Below are positions 31,190 through 44,299 of a stretch of 64,000 bases of DNA, piece by piece. A model generated the notes under the pieces. That model was not told the DNA's origin, searched no databases, and worked only from the letters and a program-made list of their open reading frames with translations. Every line of letters starts with the position of its first letter. The stretch's first letter is position 1. Both the position numbers and the translations under genes were made by a program. This DNA comes from Cryptomeria japonica (lineage: Eukaryota > Streptophyta > Pinopsida > Cupressales > Cupressaceae). The DNA lies in assembly GCF_030272615.1 (NCBI RefSeq), contig NC_081407.1:315298456-315362455 (forward strand), written 5' to 3'.

Positions 31190-34100
31190 AAACCTTTAAA
31201 ATAATTTTAGTTTGGGTAAAGGGAAAAACAAAAATCCTCTTTATAGTAACTATAATAAGCTCTTTTGTAGTAAGATAGTTCAAAGTTTATCTTGGAAATT
31301 AATCAATAAAGGCACACACTTCAACCTTGCACTTATCCATGATTATAGCAACTAATAGAAACAATGAACTAGGAAAGAAATATAGAGAATTATCTAGTTA
31401 CTATTTTTTGAAGAGAATGATAGTATTCCTTTATTTAGTTGTATGAAAATATTTCAAAGAATGGGCATGTAAAAAATGAAATTATGCATTCCTACAACTA
31501 CATGCATTTCAAAAAATTAGGAAAACTCCAAAAAATCAAACAACTCAACACAATATTAGGTTTTGGTATTGATTCTTATGATGGTCGTTTTTTTGGCTTA
31601 GTGAGGATCCTTCATCTCCCTTAGTTTCTTTTTTGGTGTCAACCCTTATTCTTCATTTGGTTTCCTCTCTACTTGGTTCTATTCTCTTATATAATACTCA
31701 CATTCAATGTAGCACTTAGTAGTTTTATTGTGATTTCTTAATAGTTAGCATCTCTAGTTACACATTATTTTTATTATATGATCTAATATTGTTGAATGGT
31801 GGAGGAAAGGTCTTCCTAAGTCCATCTCTTAGTCACACACTTGAGTTAAGGGTATGTACTTGGCCCTAGATAGGGTCTCACATTATTTATGTTAGATCAT
31901 TAGGTGGTGTGTTATGATTGGAAGCTTAGTTGCAATTATCTTTTTTATTTTCTTTGGAAATTACAATCATTATGAAACTAATTTTATGTTCCTTGATATT
32001 ATAATATAAAATAGTTTTGGCCTTCTCAAAAAGTATTAATATAAAAATAATGTATATATAAATAGATATATTTTATTCATATTAATTGACAGTCTTGTAT
32101 ATATGCTTATATATAAGAGTAATATAATTTACAAATAATATCATATAAATAATACATAATATACATGTATATTTAATATTATTAAGCCACCAATGATGCA
32201 AATCAGTCAAAATAAAACCCAAAAAAAACCATAATATTAAAATAAAATATATTCCATTTAAGAAGAATGCAAAGCATAAAAGTTGGTGAGTGATTTCAAT
32301 ACGATTTATATTTGAGTATTATAGGATATAACACAAAGAAAAATAAAAAAACTAGTTTTGGATAATGTATTAAAAGAACCTAAATTAACCTACTATGAAG
32401 AGGACATAAATAGAGAATCTAGCTAGGATATGTACATCAATGCCACTAATGACCCCCCTCAAGTGAAACTTAAGAGGAATAAGAAAAATATGGGTCTTGA
32501 TGATAATGTTTGATGTGGTATATAAGTAAAAAATTCCTCTCAAAATAGAAGAGAAAAACCAATGAGAGAAAAAGCTTCCTCATGAGAGGGAAACTTAAGT
32601 AGATAGATGACCCCTTGAAAACAATATCTTACAACCCCATGAGAAATTAATATGGATGCACTTTATTTTAATGAAGGGTCTAGTGAAGATATCTACAATC
32701 TTCTATATGGTTAAATGAGAGTGCAAATCAATGAATTGCTCCTAAATTATATGCTTAAAAAGTACATGTAGATCATCCTCTACCTCTAAAGCCTTCCATT
32801 CCTTGGAAGTTTGGCTTCATGTTACCATTTGAATATTATTAATTTGATAATTTAGAAAAATATCCTTTACCTCCACTTGAATAATTTTCCACTCTATTAA
32901 ATATCATTGTATCTTCCTATTTATTTTTGCCTTATCTTTTTTAAAGCCAAGTAGTTGGTCTCATCCATGAAATTAAATTTTATTAGGGTTGGATTATTTG
33001 AAAGTTGAGTCCTTTAATCATTTTATCTTATTTTTGGATGTTCATATTATTTTTGGATGTTCATCTTATTTTTGGATGTTCAACATCTTCTTTCAAATTA
33101 GTCTTAATTTGTAGCCTCAAAATTCTTTAGTATACTTTTTTTATAGATAGTTCCTTGTGATTTAGATTTTGTCTGTCTCTAAAGTTTTTATTTTTATAAT
33201 TTGATGACATAAAATATTCTTTCAAATGCTTTAACATCTTCGGCAAAATTTTAATTTTCTCTTTTTCTTGTCTTCTACTAGTATTCTAAAGATTAGACTT
33301 ATTTTTTATGCTACACCATTGAATTTTTCTAATCAATTTTCTTGATTCCATCCATATCCTAAAATTTCCTTAACTCTTGAACCCAATCAAATAAATTATT
33401 TGAATTTAAAAAGGCTGTAGACTCTTAAGAATTAAAATTAGGGAGTTCAACCTTTACTTTATTCCTTTGTTTGGTTATAGATTTAGCAAGCCTTTCCATG
33501 GGATCTATCCTATGTGATACCTCTAAATTTCTTCTCCCTAATTGGATTTGACTTGAGGAAATCAATTCTTAAGAGTCTACATACTTTTGAGATCACACGA
33601 AACCCCCTTTGTTCCTTTGGGTTTTCTTTGAGACCAAATTGATTGAACCCTACTTTGGAACTACAAGATAAACTCTAAGATAACCCTATATTGAGTAAGA
33701 AAATAGAAAAAAATAGATAAGTCCATCTTTAATATAATAAAATCTTCTCTAGTAGGATAGTCCTGATTTTAGCCTACAAATTAATTCCAAAAGAAAAGGA
33801 ACATACCTATACCTTGCATTCAACCCTATTTTAAGATATCCATTCATGATCATTAGGAATACCCATAACATGAAACTAATAAAGAAATATAGACATATGA
33901 AGTTTGAATTTCTAGAGAACATTGAAAATACATTTCTTTATTTATTCATAGAAGAATATGCAATAAAATGTGTATACAAAAAATAAAATTATATATCAAT
34001 ACAACTTCATATAGTTTAAACAAAATAGTAAAATTCTAATCAACTAACCTACTCAACTTAGTATTGCATTTTCAATGTTAGGAAAAAGTTCTAGTTCTTT

Positions 34101-35113
34101 CCCATAGACCATCTCCAATCTCTCTTACCCAATATTATCCTCTTTTTGCCCATTTTATTTTGAAACACCACAAAGTCCACTTTCTCTAATAAACCAACTA
34201 CTACTAATTCCCAAAAACAAAAATAATTTTTGTGCACCCAAAGAAGTCATGAGAGTCAAGGAAAAGTCTAAAATTTCTTTTACTTAATAGCTTGTAGAAC
34301 CAACAAACCTTAAATAGTAGAAAACAAGATTGGTGTTTCATTTATTCTTAATATCTAAGAAAGCAATTGAACCAACTATTATTATTAGGAAATAAAAATG
34401 TATAACCTAGCAATAATATGTGATGAGGTACCTAGTTATAAAAATCTACTGAAAAATAGAGGGGGATAAAAATTCTCATGAGATGGAAAGGAAAGAAGGT
34501 CTAAATGATCCCTCTAAAAAATGTTTTGTGCCCACAAGAGAGCTTTAAAATAGATGCACTTTCTTTTACTCAAGGTTTTGGTGAATATATCTACATTCCC
34601 TATTATTAGATGATAGCACAAATCAATGAATTTATCCTAAATTAACTCCTTAAAAAATGTATGTGGATCATTATTTACCTCTAAATCCCCCCATTCCTTA
34701 CATTTTGGGATTCATTCTAGTATTTTACTCTATTTATTAGCTGATTTACAATAACTCCATCTACCTCTACTTGAATTGTTGTGCCCTCTATTACTTATAA
34801 CTTTTCTCCTTCTATTTAGTTTTTTGCTTAGCATATATGACCAAGTAGTATGCCTCATTCATGACATTACACTTGAGTAGGGATAATTCATCTTAAAGCT
34901 CATAACAAGGTCCATTATTGTATCTTTTCTTTATATGCTCATTGTCTTCTTAGAAATTAGTCTTAATTTGTAGCTTAATAACTTATTTAGTATAGTTTGG
35001 TATGGATATGTCTTTTTTCTTTAAACTTTGAAAGTATATAAATCTTAATTTGATAATTGGGTGACATATACTTAGCTTTAAAATGCTTTAGCATATTTAC
35101 AAATAAATTCTTT
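31190..35113. repeat. Old ~2-kb duplicated segments, decayed element
   Basis: One segment at ~32400-34390 has a homologous neighbour starting at ~34400 that is cut at 35113 by the outer LTR element and resumes at 58592-59850. Shared phrases include GTGAATATATCTAC/GTGAAGATATCTAC with CAAATCAATGAATT, CTTCTACTAGTATTCTAAAGATT (33277 and 58599), and AATAAACCAACTAC (34189 and 59681). A third partial copy is at 31190-31640. On the minus strand near 32670 a VDIFTRP-like stretch recalls the DIFTKPL end of copia RNase H, so these may be dead copia remnants; that part is weak. No intact gene. Confidence 0.55.
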
Positions 35114-35118
35114 TTGTT

Positions 35119-35874
35119 TGTTAGATTCAATGACAGTCCCATAGACACTGAGAGAGGGGGTGAATCAGTGTCTAACCGGTTTATTCAATATTTAAACTTA
35201 TTTCTAACTTTGCAACCCAAAACAGTGTACCGGTAAATAAGAATAAATGCAGTAAATAGATTTAATAGAGACATCATAGAAACACACCATAACACAAGAT
35301 ATTTTAACGAGGAAACCCGGTGTGGGAAAAACCTTGGTGGGATTTGTGACCCACAATATTCACTGACTGGCCAATGAATAAATACTACTTACAAGAAAGG
35401 GGCCTGCACATGTAGGGAGGCCAACAGCCTAGAGCTCACTTACTACAAAATGGATAATTAAATCCAATACATTGTACTACTCAAAATAGCATCTCTAATG
35501 CCAAGTTCAGTACCGGTTTAAGCTCAGATAGATACCATAACCAAAAAACCTTCGTTGCCACAATTATCTTCTACCATACATTCCTATCTTTCTTCTATTA
35601 TCTCTCTCAAAATGATCTATAAGATCTCATACATATATGACTCTTTACAATATACCATGTCATCTTACAAAATATATATTACAATAAACAAAATTCATCC
35701 CATGTCGGCCTGAGTGCCAATATGCTTTGTTGTTGATGTAATCTGAATGCCGATGTAAGTTGGTGTATGATATATGTGATGCTGAGCATGTAGAAACCTA
35801 TTGCTGGTTGGTTGCTGGTTGGTTTCTATCAATGAAAACATCAACTATTCTCATTAGAGTGTAGAATGCCAACA
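35119..35874 (-). repeat. 3' LTR of the outer element
   Basis: 756 bp. Shares with the right copy the phrases GTGAATCAGTGTCT, ACCTTGGTGGGATTTGTGAC, GGCCTGCACATGTAGGGAGGC and CTATTCTCATTAGAGTGTAG. It lacks a ~20-bp stretch (near 58109) present in the other LTR. Confidence 0.95.
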
Positions 35875-35890
35875 ATCTCCCCCTTTGGCA
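35875..35890 (-). other. Polypurine tract of the outer element
   Basis: On the minus strand GCCAAAGGGGGAGAT lies directly before the 3' LTR start. The same phrase flanks the copia LTR at 62137. Confidence 0.85.
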
Positions 35891-38301
35891 TTGATGGCAA
35901 CACTCATGAGAAAAATCCCAAACTGTTATCCCAAAACTGAAATCCAAAAAGATGTGCTCCCCCTAAGAAAGTGATTCCCTTTGTACATGCATTTTTCTCT
36001 CCACTACTCCCCCTTTGACATCAATGACAAAGGATGTCATAAATAATAAAAAAGATTACAAAAATGATACCTCAAGGTTTGTAACCGGTTGGTTACTATC
36101 TGAAAAATGTTTGCCAAAACTAGATTCAAACTCTGCATAAACTTGTTGTTGTCAGTTAGAGTTGCCTCAATCTGTTGGATCATACCAATGAGATAGTGCA
36201 TTTGTTGCTTTGGTGATCGCTCTCCTTGTACTGTTGCTTTAGATAATTCAACTCTTTGAGTAATAAGATTGTCCAATTTTGGACCAAGTTTACTTTTGAG
36301 TTCTCGAGCATTGGACCTTATCCTTGCCTTCTCTTTCTCAAGTTTCTCCAACTTGTCCTCAAAAACTTCCATTTCCTTCTCAAAAGTTGATATAAGTCCA
36401 GATGAACCTATTATATTATCCACAATGTCATCAATTTCCTTTCAAGTCTTTTTAATCTCCTCATCAATGTTCGTTGTCAAATAGTGAGGTTTACATGCTT
36501 CTCTATATAACTCCTTATACTCCAAAATTGTGGAATTAAGTACCGGTAACAGTGTGTTCAAGTGATCAATACATTTCTTTATGGTGTTCTCAAAGAAAGT
36601 ATCCTCATTCACCTTATCTATAGTTATTACATTATCGATAATGAATTTGGACAATGTGTCCAATTTACCTAAAGAATCATTAATGTGATCTATCTTACAA
36701 TTAGGGGCAATCATCTTTAGAATAGATAAGGTGTTATCAATTGCCTTAAATGCTAAAGCATTGCAATCAGTTATCCTTTTAATAGAATCCAATAGAACCT
36801 CTGTGATGTTAGTGGGTCTGAATTCACTTGTAGATGTGTTTGGTTCTGCTGTGGGTTTCTTCTCAATAGATGTTTGACCAGTTACCTTCACTACATCCTC
36901 TTTATTTCCATTAGATGCATCCACTTTAATTATAATTTCTTCCTGTGGATCTATCTGTGTCTATACCTCAACCTTTAATGGTTTCTCGGTTTGATTAAGC
37001 ACCTTTGCAACTACCGCTTTCCCAGATTCAACATGAACCTCTGCCTCAAATTGTTTCTTAGTCGGTACAACTGTCAGTTTCTCTGATTCTGTTTGCCCTG
37101 AGTTGGTTCCCTTATCCTTTGTTGGTTTCTTTGGTTGCTCTTCTTGAGCTGGTATATCAGTTTCCTGAGAGTCAACAGTCTGTGCCCGATTCTTTGAGAT
37201 CTTGTTGTCTTTGAGATCATTTGCCTTAACTTCTACAGTCTCTTTGTCCACCACAATGTTTATATTCTATGTGTCCACATTCATGGTAAAGAGTATTTCT
37301 AACTCTGAGTTAGTATCATCAAGAGTTATTCCTTCAATAGCCATATCCAGTGGATTAGCTGTATGAACCGGTGATGTTGAGGTTAAAGGAGGGGTGTCTT
37401 GAGCTAGTGGACGGATGTTATCTGTTACTTTTATAGAAGGTACACCACCTATTTTACCTTGTCCCTTGTCTTTCTGATATACCTTGAATGTCTTTTCCAC
37501 TTTCGGTATGTTTCTTTCCTCTTGCTTTTCCTTCTCAACAAAAAATATGTCCCATTTATCTATAGTCTCATCTGCAATTTCCTTAACCCTTCCAGCCATT
37601 AGGCTTACTTGTCGGTGTCCACTAACAAATACTGACCAGTTAGCTTCATATATAAGCTCGTCTATCTCTTCTCTAGAATTTACCGGATGTACAACCAAGA
37701 GTGCATCAACTTTCAACTTCTTGTCTAGTTCCATAACAGATAGCCTTTTAGCTTCTAATCTCAAGTATAAATCGTTGGGCAAATCATCAATCACTTCTAT
37801 CAAAACTTTTTTGTATATATCCAAATGTAGGATAATGCTTTCTTCAATTGTTTGTTTGTCAGAATCCTTAAAAGAATTATACCATTTGTTTACATTTACA
37901 ATATTACCTTCCTATTTAATCTCATTCAGTAGATCATCTAGTGTAGGGGTAACCGGTGTATGTTTCTTCTTTGGTGTGAGCTTCTTCTGTGGTTCCCTAA
38001 TTGCCTGTTTCTTTTTCCTTAGAGTCCTTGTTTTCTTAGGTGAAGGAGATGGTACTGATGGGGTTTTCCTTTTCCTTTCCACTCTCTTAAACTCAATAGC
38101 CTTACCACTGTCAGTATCAGAAGATGTTACAACCGGTGAAATATGTGCTTCTCATTGCAGTCCTTTAAGCTCACTAACTGATATACCAATGATGTTCATG
38201 GCATTTTCCTTTATTTCACTGGCCTTCTTAGAGGCATCTCTAATGAATTTGTCTCTTTTATTCCTTTCTTTTTACATAGATAAATTACTTGCAATGGTTT
38301 C

Positions 38302-39583
38302 TAAAGACGGGAAAATGAAGCAAGGTGGATTGGATTTTTTAATGTGCAAATCAAACACTAAAAACATAATAAGATGAAGCATAAACCAAATCACCTAAAA
38401 AACATGAAGACAATGCTTATACCTTGCTATTTTACCTTTTCCTTCAAATGAAGCTTGAAGAAGTGAAGGCACCCTTGGATGATGCTCCACTTGATGTGCT
38501 TCTCTTGCTTTCTTGATGTGGATGGCTCTCTAATGTTGTGCACAAATGAGGTGGACCTTGAGGGATGATGGGGATGAGATGATTAAGTGTGGATGAGATA
38601 TGATTTTGACATGGTAAGGTTGCTAAGATGATTTTCCTAGGCTCAAAAGGGAAGCATAAGATTACTAAGCTTGGAGATGATGAATAAAGGGATGGAGTCC
38701 TCAATTTATAGGAAGACGAGAGGAAAAATGGATGGCTAGGATGGATTCAAGATGAAGGGCTAGGATTTGTTGTGAGCTCACACAAGGCCCAAGAGAGGGT
38801 GTGGAGACCAAGATATATGCCTTAAAGACATTTCTTGTCTCCACACTCCTCAAGGTGCATTGGGAAGACTTCCCAATGTGTCTTGAGAAGAGTAAGGTGC
38901 ATTGGGAAGACTTCCCAATGTGCCTTGAGAAGAGCAAGGGATGTGACATTCCTTTAAGGATGGGGAGGAGGAATTTAAAAGTCTCCACAAAGGGATGATT
39001 ATGGGGATTGGAGGAATAAGAAGGAATTAAAAATTCCTTGGGAGAGGGGATTCCTAGAGGAATGTGAAATCTCACATTCACCTAGGAAAAGAGCATTTAA
39101 AGCTAGTGGTTGGATGGAAGGGACAAGGAGTTGACTTTGTGGCTAATCATGATGATTAGCCACTAGCAACTCATTAGGAGGGGAATTAGAGGAAAGATTA
39201 GGTGGGATAGGATTTGTAGGAGGATTTGACTAGGAGAGAGAATGAGTGGAGGGAATAAAAAATTAGAAGAATAAGGTAAAGTGAGTTTAGGGAGTTTCTA
39301 GAAGACTTTATTAGGTTAATGATGAATTAGGAAGATGATTTGGAGGAATCATGTGGGTTAACTAATTAATTGAAATTAATTAGCTAAGAGAAAGATTTGT
39401 GAGGATTTAATTTTTAGAAGAATAAAGAAAGGGATTGATTTATTAAATAAATTAGTCACATACTATAGTGACAATATTAATTATATTTAATTAATATTGA
39501 GGAGAATTTGAATTAACATAATTAATTAATTAATTATGTGAGGAATTAAAAATAATTAAAAGAATTATTTTTAAGTGTCTACA
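38302..39583 (-). repeat. 3' LTR of the Tat-type element
   Basis: 1,282 bp, nearly the same as 53887-55145. It contains a 42-bp tandem pair (from 38852 and 38894), each with a 10-bp stem CATTGGGAAG/CTTCCCAATG, a 12-bp perfect inverted repeat with 1-nt loop at 39139-39163, and a TATA-like CTATAAATTG on the minus strand near 38702-38711. The frames seen on either strand are not conserved as genes. Confidence 0.95.
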
Positions 39584-39599
39584 TTTTACCCCTCTTTTA
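39584..39599 (-). other. Polypurine tract of the Tat-type element
   Basis: On the minus strand TAAAAGAGGGGTAAAA directly precedes TGTAGACAC, the start of the 3' LTR. Confidence 0.8.
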
Positions 39600-39932
39600 C
39601 GTAGCGGCAAATTTGGCGATGTGTAGAAGATAGAAGAAGAAAAGGATACCCCAGCATAAAGCATTGGAGGTGTATGCCCCCTCGAGATTTTTTTCAAAAA
39701 AAAAGATGAAAAATTCCCGAAAATAGAGGAAGAAGAATTAGGGTGGAAGGTATAAATGAGGAAGAAATATGAAGCAGTCATAAAGAATATGGAGAGAAGA
39801 ATAGGAGATGCAAGACCGTGAAGGAGAATGGGCCCTCATGGGGGCCCATATAAGCCACAATGGGCCCAATGAGGGGTCATTGTTACACACAAGCCTTGGA
39901 GCTACTTAGAGCAAAGAAGAAGATTTGGAGAG

Positions 39933-42432
39933 ATGGACCGCATTCTAGTTCGTGATCATCATGCTGAGACGATCCGATGATTCGACCGACCGACGAGCTA
40001 TGGACCACCGGTGAGTAGGTCTATCCCTCTATTGAAATTTTTGATTTTAGGTAAATTTTAGGGCTAGAAATAGGGGTGAAGAGTAGGCGAGGCGCTCGTG
40101 CTGATCGATGTTTCAGCGCGCATGCCCCTAGGCCAGTGCGAGCGCTAGTGATCAGTGTGGGTGCTCACCGGGGGGTCGAGTAGAATAGGAGTTTTGGGAG
40201 GGGAATGGGGGGATCAGCATGGCTACTTGCGCTCACGCTTTAGCATGGGCACCCAAGGTATTACGTGGGCACTCATGTTGACGGGCCCAGAAGGGGGTCA
40301 ATAGAGGGTAGGATTTCTCTATTGGTGTGAGCACCTACAAAATGGCACAAGTGTCATGATTTTGGCGCGAGTGCCTAGTAAATCAGCACATGCACCTGAG
40401 ATGGGTGGAAATGCAATTTTGGCTTAGAATTTTGGAATGGGGGGAAGGGTATGGTTGGTTCCGGAGGTGAGGAGGGGGTTTTGAGATGTGAAAGTAATCA
40501 TTTTCTCTAATTGATGCAGGTGGAGAGGGGAACACTAGCTTTGAGAGAGCATTGGCCTACCACGATGAGTCTCTATCATGAGTTAGCCCGTGATGAGCTG
40601 GAGGTGCTAGTTGTGCTAGGGTTGCATTACATAGGCAGGTGGCTGAGGATATGAGCACATACTGCCATGATGACAACATTGGTGGAGAGGTGGGATAGTC
40701 GGTATAACACCTTTCGTTTGCTGACTGGAGAGGCCATAGTCACATTGTTAGATGTTTAGAGGATCTTGAAGATCCCCATTCGTGGTGTGATCCCCGAGTA
40801 TCAGTTGGAGGCTACTGATTTTTATCTGCGAGAGGTGTGCAAGTATGAGACGCCACCTATGTTAGACAAGAGCAGGATGTACTTAGGCCGAGCAATGGGT
40901 GTTCGGCAGATTCCTCGATTGGTCTTGGTGATTTGTGGATTCTTGAGTGGGCGGATCATTCTAGATTTAGGTGGCCATGGATTTCTTCTTGGGTGGAGTA
41001 GATGCTTATATTTCATGTTGCATGAAGGTCAGCAATATGCATGGGGGTCAATGATGCTAGCCTAGTTGTATCATGACATGCATCTAGTGGATTAGAGGGA
41101 GTATGCCAGTTTATCTCCTAGGGTAACACTCTTACACATATGGGCGTGGGAGCATATTGTAGTTACTCAACCACTGGGGGTTCAAGACAGGTGGCAATAA
41201 TAGTCGTTTGTGTATAGGTACAGGGGACTGTTGCACTACACATAGACAACGTCCGTGTGGTTCTAGAGGAGGATTTTGGATGAGCTAGCGCAGTTCACAT
41301 GGAGACTATTTTGGGATGCAAGCGATGGAGAGATAACAGACAGATTCACTGGGCAGGAGTGGAGATGTGAAGTTTTAGGAGATCATTCTATATCATGGAG
41401 TATTATGCTCCATTTAGGGTGGCTTGGTAGCTTGGATAGATACAAGATATAGTCAGGGATATTCCAGTGTATCCCCAGATTACATAGGAGGTGAGGTATT
41501 GGGGGCCTATAGTGAGTCCCTTGGAGGGCCGGATGAGATTCCAGACAACATTTCATATAGTTTGGGATGAGCGGATGGGGGCAGGGGAGGATCTAGGCAT
41601 GATAGGTGGTTACTGGAGCTAGTGGGAGGGGCACTTGCCAGTGCAGCTTACTATTCCTGGAGTTTTGGATGATGAGGAGTTGAAGCCAAGGGTTGATTTG
41701 GTGGTGGGTGGGGAGGATGATGGCCTAGGAGAGAGAGTTGTGGTTCGCGCAAGGCATGGTATAGGCGGATAGTAGAGGAGAGTCTGGGTTGTGTGGTGGA
41801 GGGATCCAGAGGAGGAGGAGGGAGATGGAGAGGATGCTCTGGTGGGAGAGACTGCGGAGGCTGCAGTTGGTGAGGGAGGGGAGGCTATTCCCATGGATAT
41901 CCTTGAGACACAGGCGAGGGAGAGGGGAGGATTGACACAGGCTGATTTTCACTATCTATAGCAGGAGCGGGATAGTTATCAGGTGAGGCTTCATTCTGTG
42001 GAGGATGAGCTACAGGTAGAGAGAGCTCAGAGGGAGAGCATGGGGGCAGAGGTGGAGCAGTTGACATGAGAGATAGTCGATCTGACAGAGAGTCTCCATA
42101 CTACCAGGACAGAGGTAGATGCTTTGAGGACGGAGGGGGAGAAGGCAAAGAGGATGTTGGAGGAGGCCCGGATAGGTACAACTATTGTAGGGCTCCAGGA
42201 TTCTCTTCGTCGGCAGGATGCCGAGTTAGAGAGGTTATAGGCCAGAGTGCATAGTGCAGAGGTAGAGGTGACATGGCTGTGGGGGGAGAGGGATGCAGCT
42301 CGGTAGGCATTGGTTCTGGCAGGATTGGCAGATATATTTTTTGATAGTCTGTAGCAACGAGAGAGGGCGGAGAGGTCAGTCCGAGAGGCACAATATTATA
42401 GGGGGCTATATCACGGAGTAGTGCCTACATGA
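39933..42432 (+). pseudogene. Antisense plant mobile domain (aminotransferase-like) ORF
   Basis: Lies between integrase and the 3' LTR, opposite to gag-pol. Exon 1 is 39933-40010 (MDRILVRDHHAETIR, then TGA, then FDRPTSYGPP). A GTGAGT-to-GATGCAG intron (40011-40519) follows, then a long exon in the same phase. Exon 2 reads LALREHWPTTMSLYHELARD, LGLHYIGRWLRI, ALVERWDSRYNTF-like (TTLVERWDSRYNTFRLLTGE) and RILKIPIRGVIP, the typical start of the plant mobile domain. The distal part is a long coiled coil (DSYQVRLHSVEDELQVERAQ, LHTTRTEVDALRTEGEKAKR) ending at TGA 42430. Stops are mostly TAG where Trp or Gln would fit, and the frame changes between ~41065 and 42061. Extra ORFs of this kind are known from Tat-lineage elements; the function is unknown. 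Confidence 0.75.
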
Positions 42433-44290
42433 CAATGAGTAGCCTTGTACACTGAGAGTGTGTGGTCTCACAGGACCCATAGTCAGCGGCCAACTTAAAG
42501 TTAGCAGACAGGGGGATTAGTGGGTTTTCGACCACTAGCAGGGGGGACAGGAGGATCAGGTGGGGAGGCACAACAGAGGGGGATGGAGAGACAGGAGGGG
42601 AGAGCTAGCTTCTTGTTTTTGCTTATGTACTATATTTTGAGCATTCGGGGCGATCATTGTATCATGACTGACATATTTTCCTCTTTATATACACATGATT
42701 TGATTGGTGATAGATGATGTGTAGCTTTTATTGTAATGGATTATTTTTGTTTTTCTTATGATGTCATATATGGATGCAATTATGGATCTGTTATGCTAAC
42801 TTATTTGTGATGTAGAATGGATGCTTATATATGTATATTTATGATGTGTTGTTGACATAGTTTTGGATGCAAGATGAGTGATTCTTATCTTTATGTATAA
42901 ATGCACCAGTAGATGATTTATGATGCAATCTAAATGTAATGTTATATGGATGAATATGTATCTTTTATTTATGTGATGCAACCTAACCTTATATGCTAAA
43001 TGTTTTGTGGAAAATAACTATCTAAATGAAATAAGTAATGAAATCTATATGATGTGAATAAATAATAGAAAGAGGGAATACGCCAATAATAACACAAAGA
43101 TCTTAGATAGAAGAATATGAAATAGATGGGAAATGGGGGAAATTGAGAACTCCATGGGATTATTGAGTTTAGGATTTTATGGAATGATAGTGAGATTTTG
43201 TGCACAACAAATGTAGAGAGACAACCTAGTTTGATATTGCCCTGGGTGACTTGCACCACTGATTATAGAAATTAGGATGCCATGAGAAACCCAAGGCGTG
43301 GACTGACTCTCAGATAAATGAGAATTCCTTACACACAACTATGCAAGTGTTAAGAAACATAGATATAGAATTGTGGGTACGTGCAAGGAGACCCTCAAAC
43401 ACATTGATAACTCTTGTACATGAAAAAGGTAGGCATTGACAAACACTAATACCAGGTCGTCGGTTTATACAAGAGAGATCCAAACATGCCATGCTATGAA
43501 AATATACCCTAGTATGCACCTATTGTAACATGCCTGGATATGGCAAACCCAGGAAGTCATAGATAGTTGTAGTCATAGGGCAAAAGATGCACATCTAAAT
43601 GAAAAGATCTGACAAAATATAACAAGTCAATTCTTCTATGACCAAATGATACCTCTTGCCAAGAGTAGAACTAGGATGGAGGATTAGGTTGTCAGGGGAG
43701 GGAAAGAATCATCCCTAGGGCAAAGTGGACTTGTGGATTTAGGTAAGTGATTTTATGATTTTGGAAAGTGACTTGCAGACTTGGGATTGTTTCTCAAGAC
43801 TTCTTGAAGCTTACACAGAGGCATAAAAGTTTAGTTTAATGGGACATTCCTTGTTCATGACTCAGGCGAAGACTCATCATCATACACGTGTTTTATTGGG
43901 AGGCGAAAGAGAAGGAATGTTCTAAATGGGTGGACTAGATGGAAGGTGATTTGTAGTGTTGACCTAATAGACAGTGGATCCGGTTATTTACCTTGGCGCC
44001 TACATGGAGGTTTTCACCAAGGTACTTGTCCATAGCGCCATAAAGTTGTTTTTCGTTGGGGGACAAATTGTTTTTCTTTCTTTTTCTGATTTTTTTTTGC
44101 TTTTTTTTTTGTGTGTCACACGGTGCCTGTTTGCCAGGTTTTCACCAAAGTGATGCTTTTTTCAGGATCTTTTTCTTATTTATTTTTTTTTATTTTTTTC
44201 TTGACTTTTCATTTTATTTATTTTTTATTTTTATTTATTTATTTATTTATTTTTTGACAATTTAAGACTTTCTGAGGACTAGGCATAAAA
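42433..44290. other. Spacer between the antisense ORF and integrase, no gene
   Basis: No credible ORF. Contains a T-rich stretch (44057-44260, nearly all T with C and A) and AT-rich DNA with ATGCA words. Probably holds the 3' ends of the two converging transcripts of the element. Confidence 0.5.
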
Positions 44291-44299
44291 TCTTTTGAG

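Noticed and set aside
37484-38377. 297-codon Ser-rich + strand frame
   Set aside because: Mirror of the minus-strand second ORF of the outer element; hydrophobic/Ser composition reflects Lys/Asp/Glu codons on the other strand.
38701-39081. 126-codon frame in the LTR, also found at 54299-54643
   Set aside because: It is present in both LTRs with frame-changing differences; LTR sequence, not a gene.
44056-44265. Phe-rich membrane-like frame
   Set aside because: Product of a T-rich stretch, not conserved coding DNA.
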